A DNA stretch of 64,000 bases from Symmetrospora coprosmae (taxonomy: Eukaryota; Basidiomycota; Cystobasidiomycetes; Symmetrosporaceae), in assembly GCA_008802785.1 (NCBI GenBank), contig VUYT01000042.1:50359-114358 (forward strand). Reading direction: 5' to 3'. Positions within the stretch are counted from its first letter, which is position 1. Each line of letters starts with the position of its first letter. Positions 25,467 to 36,034 of this stretch are shown piece by piece. The notes beneath the pieces are model-generated. The model had not been told where the DNA came from and made no database searches. It saw only the letters and a program-made list of their open reading frames with translations. Position numbers and translations under genes: made by a program.

Positions 25467-27142
25467 TCAACGCCAGGCGGATTGCCCGTGCTTGTGGGCG
25501 TAATTGCTGAAGGTCCTCATCATGTACGAATGATGATCCTCCTCGTCCGACTCGTCCGACAGATGCCGCGATCCGTAAAAAGCTTCGTCTTCGTATTCGG
25601 GCGAGGGTGGGCGCGGTGGAAGCTCCCACAAATACGCTCTCGGATTGTGAAAATCGTATGCAGATGAGGCTCGCTTGATGGCCCGTGCGAAGGGGCCAGA
25701 TGTATCGATGAGGCCCTTTGCGAGCAGAGCATCGATCTCAGATGCCTTGCTGGCGACCAAGGTGATTTGGCTGGCACTGCCATTCGGGACGTTGCCAGAA
25801 TGCCCGCCTCTGCCTGCTCCGTACCCGGCCCTTCCTCTGTATCTTCCCCTTCCTCTATCGCTACCCCAGGTCTGGGGCAAAGGGAGTTGGGACATTCGTG
25901 GCACGTCTTTCGGTCCATCGCGGTAGGCACGAGCCACGCCGTTGTGCACAACAAGCTTGCAGCCAGGTGGGATAGGTGATCGACCCGAAGCAATCGCCTG
26001 AGCGATATGCTCCCTGATCCACTCCACGGCACCGAACGCCTTGACTGTCAGGAGATCCAGATTCTGCAGTGAAGGTGGGATTTGCTGAAGAAGCTTGGCG
26101 TCGATGGCTCCGAGTCGTACGGTGTGCAGGCTGGACAGATACTCGAGCGAGAAAGGAGTATCGTGGTAGGTAGACAATCCATCGCTGCCAGGGTGCTTGC
26201 TGGCGGAGCGATTGACGACGTTGTGCAGCTCCAAGATCTGTATGGACTGGCCCACCGGCATCTCCACCATACAATCAAGTAAGGAGGGGTATATCCGGCA
26301 TTTCTCCAGAATCAGATGCCGAGGCTTCCCGAGCGATCCAAAGAGTCTGCGTATAGCCCGCTCTTCGTCTCGCTGTGCGGTAGCCTGTGTGAAAGTCGTA
26401 AGGCTGCATCTCCGGCTATCCCCAAAGTCTGCCGTTACAGCATCCTCGCAAACGAGATTACGGATCGTGACCTTAGCTGGGTTGACCGGTGAGGCTGGTG
26501 CGAGCAGCTCGTTGAGGGCGAGCTCGTGGTCCGCTTCGACGGAGAAGTCGAGCGTGAGATGCTCGAGGCTGCGATTCGGGAGAATGTATAGGTTCCTCCC
26601 GTACACACCAACGAGAGTTAGGTTGGGAAAGGTTGCCTCTTCTAACACCTTCGCAGGGGCTCAAGGGCAAAGGTGGATGCCCCTTGAGTTCCCTCATGAT
26701 AGATGGTCAGGCTGGCGACGTCTACGATGCGCAGCTCAGTGAGGCAGGTGAGCTTGCTGAGGATGTAGCCGAGAACGTGCAGATTCGCTACCGTCAAGTG
26801 AGCTGACGACGTCCGCTTGATGGTGAGAGTGCGAACCAATGAGTCGAGCTTAGCACGAGTGGACTCGATGAGCAGGTCACCAGCGAATTCCTCGAATTGT
26901 TGGGGTCGTAGTATGATGCTGCGGAGTACTGTGCGCTGAGATGGCTTTGACAGAGACCTGCATGTCTTGGAAAGGGCCTTGTGTGTCCATAATGGATCCG
27001 CAATCCGGGTGAAGGAAGAGCCCTGTACGAAAGGTTCGACGGCCAAGATCCGCTCGACGATCTCGGGAGGCATGTCCGCGAGGCCTGGTCCTCTCAGAGG
27101 CTCTGTACATCGTGACGTGATATGCGAGTTCAGCGTTCGCAT
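25467..27142 (-). CDS. F-box-like/leucine-rich protein with an RG-rich segment; frame break in the middle
   Basis: The ATG at 27142 starts a segment with an F-box-like motif (LADMPPEIVERILAVEPF, TCRSLSKPSQRTVLR) and leucine-spaced repeats (LHVLGYILSKLTCLTELRI). A second open frame continues the repeats (EEATFPNLTLVGVYGRNLYI, SLEYLSSLHTVRLGAIDAKL) to the stop at 25467-25469. After the repeats comes RGRGRYRGRAGYGAGRGG, then an acidic end (DESDEEDHHSY). The two frames meet near 26642-26650 and do not join directly. A 77-nt intron with a weak GTAGAC donor would join them, as would one missing base. F-box proteins usually give substrate choice to SCF ubiquitin ligases; here only the fold class is supported. 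Confidence 0.65.
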
Positions 27143-27750
27143 GATGGCAGATCAGGCTTGTAAGAAGCGCGACTGACCCGATGAGACGGCCCGCAGGTCT
27201 GCTGCTGGTCTATCCAGGTTCACATGTAGCTTATCGTGGCGAGAGTCCGTGAGCTGCTCCATGGCTGTTCCTGTGAGCGCGTAGTTGGGTCTTCGCAGGA
27301 TGAAGAAATGAGGCGGCTGTAAGCAGTGAACAGGTTGATGATCTGACTCGGCAAACAGTCAAGTGCAATGAGGAGGCACGCTTCGCCTTCGCTTCGCGAC
27401 TGCGCTTACGACTGGCTTTGTGGGACACCCCGTTCGGCCTGCTTCGAGGGGAGAAGAAGTGAGGAGGCCAGACCAGAGCCTTATCATAGCAAAGTCTGGC
27501 GGTGGCCAGCTTTCTCCGATCAGATCTGATCGGAGCTTATCCTCACTCTGCGTCTATTCGCTTCGAGCCTTGCTGCCCCTTGGCAACCGTGTATTGTGAT
27601 GTGTCACCTCCGCGTCTTCTGGCGCCGGGATGAAGCGGAGGTCAGGGCTGGTAGGACGAAGAGGCATTGCGAGGATAGGCAAGTCGCAGGCTTTCCTCCT
27701 TGCTGTCTCTTCCTCTCGGTACGCGCGGCTTGCTCGTGTAGAACTTGCTC
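27143..27750. other. Divergent intergenic region with a perfect 22-bp palindrome
   Basis: 608 nt between the F-box-like gene (-) and the BTB gene (+); both promoters must lie here. The palindrome at 27514-27535 is listed separately. No other structure was recognised. Confidence 0.55.
27514..27535. repeat. Perfect 22-bp inverted repeat without spacer
   Basis: Half-site CTCCGATCAGA followed directly by its reverse complement. It lies about 216 nt upstream of the BTB ATG and 372 nt from the F-box-like ATG. A palindrome of this length is expected by chance far less than once per window, and is compatible with an operator for a dimeric regulator. Confidence 0.75.
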
Positions 27751-28590
27751 ATGGCATCCTCGACGCCCACCTTCGTGCTGACCAGCAGAGACTCGGCCAA
27801 CCCAATCACGATCATGTCAAGAATCAAAAAGTCCGATGTGTTCGACGCGAAGGACGCCGATCTCGTTTTGCGATCCTGTCCGGACAAGTCAGGCTTCGTT
27901 ACGGACTTCCACGTCTTTAAGCACGATCTGGCGAACAGCTCGCCAGTCTTTCGCGACATGTTTATGCTGGGAGACAGCCAGGACAGCGACCAAGACCGCT
28001 CGGAGGGTCTGCCTGTCGTTCAGCTCGAGGAGAGCGAGGCGGCGCTTTTGACGCTGCTGCCGTCCGTTCAAGGCGATATCGACAACATGGCAGACGTGGA
28101 CAGGATGATCCCTCCCGCCTGGGTCCACCTCTGGGATGCATCGCTCAAGTATCGGATGTGCCTGCTACAGATGCTGGTGGAAGGCGCCATCAGGTGAGTC
28201 CAGAACACCAGAGCATGCGCCAGACAGGTTATTCTGATGTCGCAACATGTTAAAACGGACTGTTCTCTTAGGCACCACTTGGCGAGTAAGGATGCTACGA
28301 TGGATTTCGCCCTTGGTGTCCTCCAGCGAGCCGGTCGCTATTGCCGCGCTGTCGTGGAGGCTGGTGCTCGAAGCCGTCTTCTGAAGCTGGATCCTTCTAC
28401 ATTCCTTCAAAAACTTTTGGAAGAGTGCGACTCAGTCACGTTGGCAGAACTTGTGAGCACTTTCTGCGCACTAGACTACTGCGCGGTCAGCCGCTGACAG
28501 CGTAGGTCTTTCACTAGTTCGCGGCCATCCACGGAAGAGGAGGCTCGGATCCTGCTCGATCCGCAGTCGAACATGCCAGAGCGCAGCTAA
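27751..28590 (+). CDS. BTB/POZ domain protein (basidiomycete type)
   Basis: The first ATG is at 27751. The BTB fold is seen in DADLVLRSCP, DFHVFKHDLANSSPVFRDMF and LPVVQLEESEAALLTLLPSV. Many basidiomycete genomes have large families of such short BTB proteins of unknown role. Exons 27751-28193, 28272-28452 and probably 28501-28590 give 237 residues. The last junction is uncertain: without it translation would stop at 28497. No kelch, MATH or zinc-finger partner domain is present. It is divergent from the F-box-like gene; both classes can serve as adaptors of cullin ubiquitin ligases, but a shared role is only a guess. Confidence 0.72.
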
Positions 28591-29451
28591 GGGCGTTCCT
28601 GCAGAGCAGCCCCGACCACACCGGACGTATCACAGCGGCGCTGAACCATCTCGCCCGCGCCTGAGCCCAAGAGGGCACGTTGCGGAAGTGTCAAGGCACG
28701 AGGGAGGAATTGGGTGCGAATAACCGAGTGAAGATACGGAGGTATCTGCGTCATGTACCGCAGTGCAGTCGGAATGAACTCGTTGCGATCCGTGACGGCC
28801 TCGCCTGAGTAACGCCCTTTCAGTCGATTGCGCCCAGGGGACCATCCCAGACCCGTTTCTCCAAGCTGTTGCGGAGTTGCTGCGAGAGTGTGTGCTTTTT
28901 CTCGAGTCTCGACGACAAGACGTTAGGCCTGCAAAAGAAGGAGCTTGAGAGAAAGAGAGGCGTCGTGGACTTTCGGTCGTTAGTGGCGAACACGCACGCA
29001 GGCGAGCTCATGGTCCAGGTCCCGTAGGAACTCCCGGGTCTGCCTCTCCATCTTCGTTCAGCTCACGCACGTCTGGTCTAACAAGGTAGCTGCTGCACCA
29101 TACGAGTACCTCCTGGCTCTGCCCTCATCAGGTCCAATCGCAAGCTCTCTGGCAGTCTGCTGCCGGCCGACCCCTTTGCCCCTCTTTCTCTCGCTCGTCA
29201 CGCTAATCCAGCGCGAGCACGCTCCTCTTCCGACATCACCCAAATTTGTGGGCTGCTGAGAACGTCAGTCCTGGCCTGGTCTGCAAAGCAGCTCAGTGCG
29301 CAGCGTGTGTGTGCGTCTGCCTCATCTCTCTCCCTGCTCTGCGCCTGCGCCTCTGGTCCACCCTCTCATCAGCCCATCCCATCGTCGTCCCCTTCAGCCC
29401 GCAGCCAAAGCGCGTCCGGGCGTCACTCTTTAGGTCCACCTCGGAAACACC
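28591..29451. other. Intergenic between BTB gene and phosphatase
   Basis: An 861-nt gap holding the BTB 3' UTR and the promoter/leader of the phosphatase gene. Short open frames are present but none shows a domain or good codon pattern. Nothing was recognised. Confidence 0.5.
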
Positions 29452-32009
29452 ATGGCGACGTCGGTACAGCAGCAGCAGCAGACCGGAGCTGGCAAGCATA
29501 GCAACCTCTCACCTCAGAGGCAGTCACTCATCCGCGCGGTCACCTCCCCGCCTGCGTCCAACCCTATCCTTGTCCCCAATGCTCGATCGGGTGCCACCCC
29601 TGGCGCAGGCCGCGTCGAGCACTCCGAATCAACCACGCTCGAGGCAATGGAGGCGGCCATGTGCCGGCTGTCGTCACAGCACCAGTGCGTTCTGCTCGTC
29701 TGCCTCGAACGAGTATCAGGTCAGGACGCTGACCATCTTTGCGATCTCATCCATCGCCCCCACTCATACTCGCAGCATGTCCGACTACAATCGAATGAAG
29801 CGCATCACTAGCACGGGCATTGTCTCGCAGCCCATGGTCGCCACTGCATCCAACCCTTCAAGCGGCCGGTACGGTCAGCAGTACTACGCGCCGCCTCCAC
29901 TTCCGCCCTCGAACCGTGTCCAGCAGGGGAATGCGCGCCAAGAAACCATGGCAGCGAGAAGCAATGGCAGCGCCCGGCAGGACGAGGACTCTCGGCGACA
30001 AGCGGCGGACACACTTCTCCATATGCAGAGCCGCCCGCTCGCAGCCAAGCAGGCCGGGTCGGCTCCCCGTTCTACCGCTCTCAGCCGGCCGCAGCCCTCG
30101 CTTGAGCCGCCTCCAGCGCCCAAGCTCCACCGAACCTACACTGAAGAGGAGGGAGAGAATCCACAGTACCATGCACCAGCTCCCCAAAGTCTCGTCGGCC
30201 GGTCGCCAGATCTGTCGAGGTCACTCGGATCAGGAGCAGGCTCGGCTCTAGCTACTCCGGCCCTGTCGATGTCAGCTTCGTCTTCCACTTCCATGCAAGA
30301 TAGGAAGGCCTCGCGAACATCGGCAAGCATCCCAGGGACTCCGTACGAGGGCATCAATCTGTCGCCCGTTCAGCCTCGAACTATCAAGGACGAGAGCAAC
30401 GATAAGATCCTCTCCGACATGCTCACCGATGCCATGGAGGACAGGATGCTGCCAACATCTGCCATCCCAATCAATGTCAACAAGTCACAGCCAATGGCTG
30501 GGTCTGCCGCTGCGCACCTGCAGGGCTTGGGTATAGCAAAATCAGCTTCGCCGGCCAGCCAATCGCTCTCGGCAATCATGTCGCGATCAGATACTTCGGC
30601 TGCGCCCTCGCTACCCGCCTACTCACCAGCCTTGACCACAGGCAACTACGATGTCTTTCACCCCAGTCTCGCTGGAGTCAAAACCTCGCTCACCCACCCG
30701 ATGAACATTTCGCCTCTCCTGCCGCCCGAGTTGCTGCCACTGTACGGTGGTAGTATCTTCAACGCTGGGCCGACCAAAGGGGCAGATGCTACCCGATCTC
30801 GGTCACCTCTAGGCAAGCTGTCTGTCAATGTTGACAGCAACGGCGACGATACGCGACCGCCCAGCCCGACAAAGCTCGCTCGGCCTTCTTCACCCAGCAA
30901 GTCAGGCGGTACGAGTGCCTCGAGGCCGACCAGTCCCGTCAAAGGCAGTTCATCTAGCATGATGTCAGTATCGAGGCCATCGACCCCATCCGTACCTAGT
31001 GTGGACGTGGCCGGCAAACCGTTTGTCGTGGCGCCATCGGCGGACATCCACACCCTGATTGGGCCAAATGCAGGGCCAGAGCTATTCAAGCTCTCACTGC
31101 CCATCTCTCAGTCCCTAGCAATGACGTCGTCAAAGGAGGGAACGTTACAGAATGGTAACGCAGGAGCCAGCAGTGGCGGCTCGCCAGCTCCGGCTCGAAT
31201 GGGGAACCTCGTCCTCTGCTCTTGCCCAGGCAAGAAGGTTAGGCTGTCCGACGAGCACCTCAGTATCCTTGGTGTGCCCGAGATTTGCCGACCAGGAGGA
31301 GCGCCAGTCGACCCTCGCGGGTTGCCCGGTGCTGCGGTGCCCCTGCCTGGAAACAATCGCTCGCCCATCTGCCGAGACATCGAGCTCGACTTCCGAAGGG
31401 CAATGACTCATGGAGACGTCAAGGTCGTCGTCTGCTGCATCGACGATGCGGAACTCAGGTTCCTCGGTGCAGCCTGGGAGGAGTATGCTCGGGTCGCCGA
31501 TGAGCTCGGTTTGGAGGTTATCAGGTAAGCCCTCCGCTACCTGCTAATCTAGCCCTCGTACGGCGCTGATCGCTTATACCGCTTTCGTCTGTAGACTTCC
31601 CATGGCAGAAGGCTTTGCCCCCGCCAATCCGGAGCAACTCGACGCTCACCTCAGCTACCTCGTCTCCAAGTACACCATGCACGGGCACAACGCACTCGTC
31701 CATTGCAGAGGCGGTGTCGGGCGAGCCGGACTATTCGCCTGCGCATGGATGATCAAGATGGGCCTTCTCGGTCCGGTCAGCGGGATCCACGATCCAGCAG
31801 GTCGGCAGCTCGATAATGAGATGCGCATTGTCGAAAAGGTCATCGAAGTCATCAGGAAGCGAAGGTCGGCAAAGGCCATCGAGACGCCGCAGCAGGTCCA
31901 TTTCATTCTCCAGTACATTCACTGGCTGTCCAATCACGCCAAAGTCCTCACCGGCAGAGAGGCGCTCGAGCTTCAACCCGTCAAGCCCGATCCCATTCCT
32001 GGATCGTAA
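29452..32009 (+). CDS. Dual-specificity/CDKN3-like protein phosphatase with long disordered N-terminus
   Basis: Exons 29452-29684, 29776-31524 and 31595-32009 give 798 residues in one frame. The ATG at 29452 starts ATSVQQQQQTGAG; a later in-frame ATG (MSDYNRMKRI) opens exon 2. Roughly 560 residues of Ser/Pro-rich low-complexity sequence come first, with PPSPTKLARPSSPSK and SRPTSPVKGSSSS (proline-directed sites). The C-terminal phosphatase has GNLVLCSCPGKKVRL, RSPICRDIELDFRRAMTHGD, VVCCIDDAELRFLGAAWEEY and the active-site loop VHCRGGVGRAG (H-C-x5-R). The catalytic Cys and Arg are intact. The repeated SP/TP sites suggest control by cyclin-dependent kinase or MAP kinase. Substrate unknown. Confidence 0.85.
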
Positions 32010-32606
32010 GCGCGACGAATGCTGGGTCAATCGAGCGTTTCGTGGGCTGCTGCCTCGAATCGCCGAAGTACGAATAACCTTAGGAAGCTCAATCAAAACC
32101 AATACACGCATCAAGTGCCCAAGGAAGTCACCCATCAGTATCTTCGTATCGGAATGTCCCTTCTTCGCAGCAGTCAGTCAAACCAGTCTTGCCCCGCCTC
32201 TCTGCATTCATCTCGGCCCCTGCGGTCCTCTCAGGACTGCGGTGCCTGCCCTCCTACGTACATACCGCTACCTCTTTATCTACCACCTTCACCTTACAGA
32301 GCAGTACTCGCATTCTCGTCCTTCCACGACACTATGTACCTCTATAGATGACCCATTCATGCTCTCTTCCATGCGTGCCCTTTTCCCGCTCTACATGCCT
32401 GCAATGCGGCTCACTTTGTCTGAATCTGCCCGTTGTCAGCTGTGTAGTGCGGATGCTCTAGTATGAAGAATGGACGTCTTCTCTTCCTGGGACGATGCGT
32501 ATCTTGCGTCTCGTCTGCTCGTCTCGCGTTTTTCAAGAGCCATGCGCAGCTTGCCCCGCATCTCCGCACCAACCGATTCTTTCTCGAATTGCTCTGCGCT
32601 TTAAAG
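32010..32606. other. Intergenic between phosphatase and CAB4
   Basis: A 597-nt gap. An in-frame ATG at 32463 could extend CAB4 by 48 residues (MKNGRLLFLG onwards), but that stretch has no similarity to the family, so it is treated as leader. The rest has no recognised features. Confidence 0.5.
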
Positions 32607-33782
32607 ATGGCGCCGTTCGAGCATAGCTACGATGCTGTCCTCGAAATACGGCTATATCGCCAGTCCTCCTTCGACACGAGCGGGCCGGGAGGCAACCTCC
32701 AAGAGCACGTCATCTCGGCCGCCTCAAACACGGAGAAGCGCCTTCTCGTTATGCTCTCTCGCACGGATGCCTGGATACAACTCTACGCTGAATCCAGCCG
32801 CAGCTTCGACACCGTTCAGACTCTGCTTAGCGAGATCTACGTCTTGGCCCAATCCAAGCTGGGCGAAGATGCGGGAGTGGATGTCGTGATTGACGTGCTC
32901 CGGGGCGAGTCAGGCAAACTCGCTTCCGCCAGTGCGCGCAAGCTAGTCTACTCGGATGAGGGAGAGGGAGAGCTATCACGGCAGGCCGGCGCATCTGCAG
33001 AGACTGGCGCGTTCACCACCTCCAACGAGCAAGATGGAGTAGACTCGCACAAGAGCCCCGCTTATTTGGGCACGGTAGCACTAGGCGGCACGTTCGACCA
33101 CCTCCACCCAGGACATCAAATACTGCTTACAATGGCCTGCTGGCTGGCGAAAAGGCGTACTATCGTCGGAATCACCGGTGAGCTGGTCCACGCGTTCGGG
33201 GAGTAACAAGACAGAGCCGCGCTGAAGACGTCTGCTCGCAGACGACATCCTGCTCAAGAACAAGTCAGACCGTGATCTTCTGGAGACTTTGTTCGTATAT
33301 GCCCCTGATTGTCATAGACCGCCTTGCGTCTAACTGGTTCCTGCCCAATCTGTTTTGCAGGAACACCCGCACCGCAAATGTTCGAGCTTTCCTCGACCTC
33401 ATCTGCCCTACGCTTCAGCACGATACGCCACCTCTGCAAGACGTCTACGGCCCAACGGCTACGGATCCGGATGTGCAGGCAGTCCTGGTCAGCGAAGAGA
33501 CGCGGGGTGGTGCGGCCAGCAGTACGTCAATCCACTCTGACTACGGAAACGTCTCGACTGCAATAGCTGCTGAGACGCTCTCACCGCTCGATATCTGCAG
33601 TCGCCCAAAAGCGCAAGGAGGATGGTCTATGTTCCCTCGAGCTCTTCGTCATCAAGGTGATCAGCCCTGAAAGCATACTGGATCCTGCCAGCGTCAGCAA
33701 GGAAGACCTGGCCAAGAGCAAGATAGGGAGCACGCAGATCCGGAAGAGACTACGGGAGAGGCTGCAGAACTCGAAACAATAA
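32607..33782 (+). CDS. CAB4: Phosphopantetheine adenylyltransferase (coenzyme A synthesis)
   Basis: Transfers AMP from ATP to 4'-phosphopantetheine, giving dephospho-CoA. Exons 32607-33177, 33242-33290, 33361-33521 and 33601-33782 give 320 residues. The nucleotidyltransferase signature is LGGTFDHLHPGHQILL (the H-x-G-H loop), followed by RRTIVGITDDILLKNKS across the first intron, NTRTANVRAFLDL, and the closing SKIGSTQIRKRLRERL, which corresponds to the ATP-binding S/T-x-x-R region. About 145 residues precede the catalytic domain, as in other eukaryotic PPATs, with charged linker sequence after them. The start at 32607 (MAPFEHSYDAVLEIRLY) is preferred to the upstream ATG at 32463. No DPCK domain follows, so the enzyme is monofunctional. 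Confidence 0.93.
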
Positions 33783-33955
33783 CCGTTCGGCCTGAGTCAT
33801 TGCCGAAGTCTGCGGGGCGCGACCATTGTCTCATAATCTCCTTGTTGTTGTGGCACGGTGCCAGGTACGGGTATAGCAACGAGACTGATACCATGCGTTG
33901 CGACTACAATGCGCATACGGGAATTGAGAGCCTCGCCGATGACCGCAGCACACTC

Positions 33956-34923
33956 CTAGATCTCCCTTGCATTCGTCCACAAGTCATCGCCAAGATACGT
34001 CACGCTGTCAATGCCATGCCCCTTGTTGACTTTCCGGATCTCCTCGACGGACATGTTGGTAATGCCGATAGCACATGGTAGTTCCTTCCCTTCTGCAAAG
34101 ATAGCGACCGCCTTCTTTGCTTCGAGCGATTCTGGCAGATATCCCCCGGCGGACGTGAGACCGGGACTAGAGGAAGCAAGGCAGACGAATCAGCGATGGC
34201 TTCAGTGCACGGGAGTGAAGCTCTGAGGCACTGCCGACACTCACCACATGACGTTCGCGCCAGCCAAGACGAACTTGATGGCTCCCTTATCGACCTGCAC
34301 CCGTGGCAAGAGCTCAGGATCTGCGAGAAAGTGGCAGAGGGTAATCAGTCAGGCGGCCGCGAATACGCTGTACGTGAGAAGTTGGAACCAGCATGCTCAC
34401 ATTGATGCAACAAGCGCAATGTCGGGAAGTATGGGCCGTCAAAGTGCTGGAAGAAGAGGGGCGTGCCGTTCAGGGCGAGGATTGAGACGTGTTCACGGCT
34501 GCAATGACCGAGCAAGCGCGCCAGATAAGTAAGCTCCAGCACAGGCGTTGTCTTTGAGCCGCTGCAACTCCATGATTGCAGTGCTCGCCGGCTGTGCTGC
34601 TGCGTTCACCCACCACTTGACCAGGGTAAGGCCCTCTTTCTTTGGCCAAATCACTTCGAGCAAGGTCGGCTGTTCGCTGCCCTCTGGTGCTGTGCCATCC
34701 TCGGCTCCCGGAATACTTGATGGCTGCCCTAGCAGGGGCATCTGCTCGACCAGCTTGGTCCTGATCCCTCGCTGGTGCGACGACTTGATGGCCGTGCTCG
34801 AGGCGACATCTTCGGAGCGGGAGAATCTGGTGGTAGCAGCGGGAGCAGCAGCAAGGCTCAGCTGACAGGGCTGACTATCGCGCGCGCGACCCTGCGAGGA
34901 GTTCACACCCACTTCTTGAACAT
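33956..34923 (-). CDS. TMA20: Tma20/MCT-1 translation factor (PUA domain)
   Basis: Works with Tma22/DENR in 40S recycling and re-initiation. The first exon is only 11 nt (34913-34923, ATG TTC AAG AA). Spliced to the next exon it gives MFKKFSRSEDVASSTAIKSS. Then come QRGIRTKLVEQMPLL, WPKKEGLTLVKC, ALNGTPLFFQHFDGPYFPTL, RLLHQYPELLPRVQVDKGAI, KFVLAGANVMCPGLTSAGG, and the PUA end with AIFAEGKELPCAIGITNMS, NKGHGIDSVTYLGDDLW. The stop is TAG at 33956-33958. Order and length fit the family except for an insert of about 20 residues (QPSSIPGAEDGTAPEGSEQ) between VEQMPLL and the PKKE segment. It is convergent with CAB4, 173 nt apart. Confidence 0.94.
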
Positions 34924-36034
34924 GTTTATCCGCGAGATGATGGAAGGGCGATTGCGTCAAAGAAGCAGCCAGGACGCTCGTGACTTTGTCGAAGCCAGGC
35001 GCTGCTCACTTCCTGATGATGAAGCCACAGGAGCGGAAGCAGCAGCAGCGACAGCGTAGGAAGCCGGCCTACGGTATCTTATGGTGTCGAAGCTGTACTG
35101 GCAGGCTTGCTGGAATACTAGGCTCTATCATCCTGCGCGTCACCTGCTTACTCCGCGTCTTGTGAGGCTCTCCTGGCTGTCGCCCCGTTCTCGCCAGCTC
35201 ATGCGCTTCATCACCGAGACTTCTAGTTCCGCACGAGCTCCTCTAGAACGAGGTACAGCAAAACCCCTGAGGAGCAGCCCATGGCTCCGAGTCGGCCGCA
35301 CTGCACCGCTTGAGTAAGGGTCACTGCAGCCTGTCCCTGCCCGCGACGGTGGCGAGACCCACGCTCCGCGCCGTGCGGCGATGACGGCATCGATGGACGA
35401 GCCTGCCAGAACGGCACTCCAATCCCTAAGGTACACCATATCAGGATTAACCCTGCAGTGAGACGGGCAGGTGTAGCGTCAGACTGCAGTACCAGACAGC
35501 TTGCCTGACCCACAAGGGCCATCTCCGTGTTTCCGTGTCTCAGCTGCGCGCTTTGGGTTGCTGTGGGACACACTTGCGCATGAATTCGCGGACCTCCGTG
35601 TGCGGCGCCTCGAGCTCTTGTGTGGTTCTCGCGCACACTGCCTCGCTCAAGCAGGATTGCAGCGCTCATCAGCAGAAGTCTTACATTTCGACGTTACAGT
35701 CTGTGTGCCGTGCGCTACACTTGCTCGCGGCCAGGCAAGAGAGCATCGACGACGTCGCTCCTGCTCTTTCCCCCCCACATCCCGCACAAACCCACTTCGC
35801 CCCTCCGCTTGCACGGCGCTTTTGGAGAGGCGGTCAAGGCCTGGCCTTCAGCGGACAATCAGGGAGGCCAAAGAGAGAGGAGAGATCAGGGAGAACAGAG
35901 GACAAGCACGAGACAGACAGATGTTGTCTCTGATCTGGACCAACTCGTCACCACACAGAGCTCTCAGGAGTTCCTGATCGTCACGGATCTCGAGGGGGGC
36001 AGTTCCGCTCCTTCCAGCTCGCCGTCTTCTGGCA
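34924..36034. other. Long divergent intergenic region upstream of medusa-type regulator
   Basis: 1.1 kb between TMA20 (-) and the regulator (+). Long upstream regions are usual for developmental regulators. Open frames on both strands (35223-35669 minus, 35501-35977 plus) have no domain and overlap each other. No RNA gene or repeat was recognised; an extra 5' non-coding exon cannot be excluded. Confidence 0.5.
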
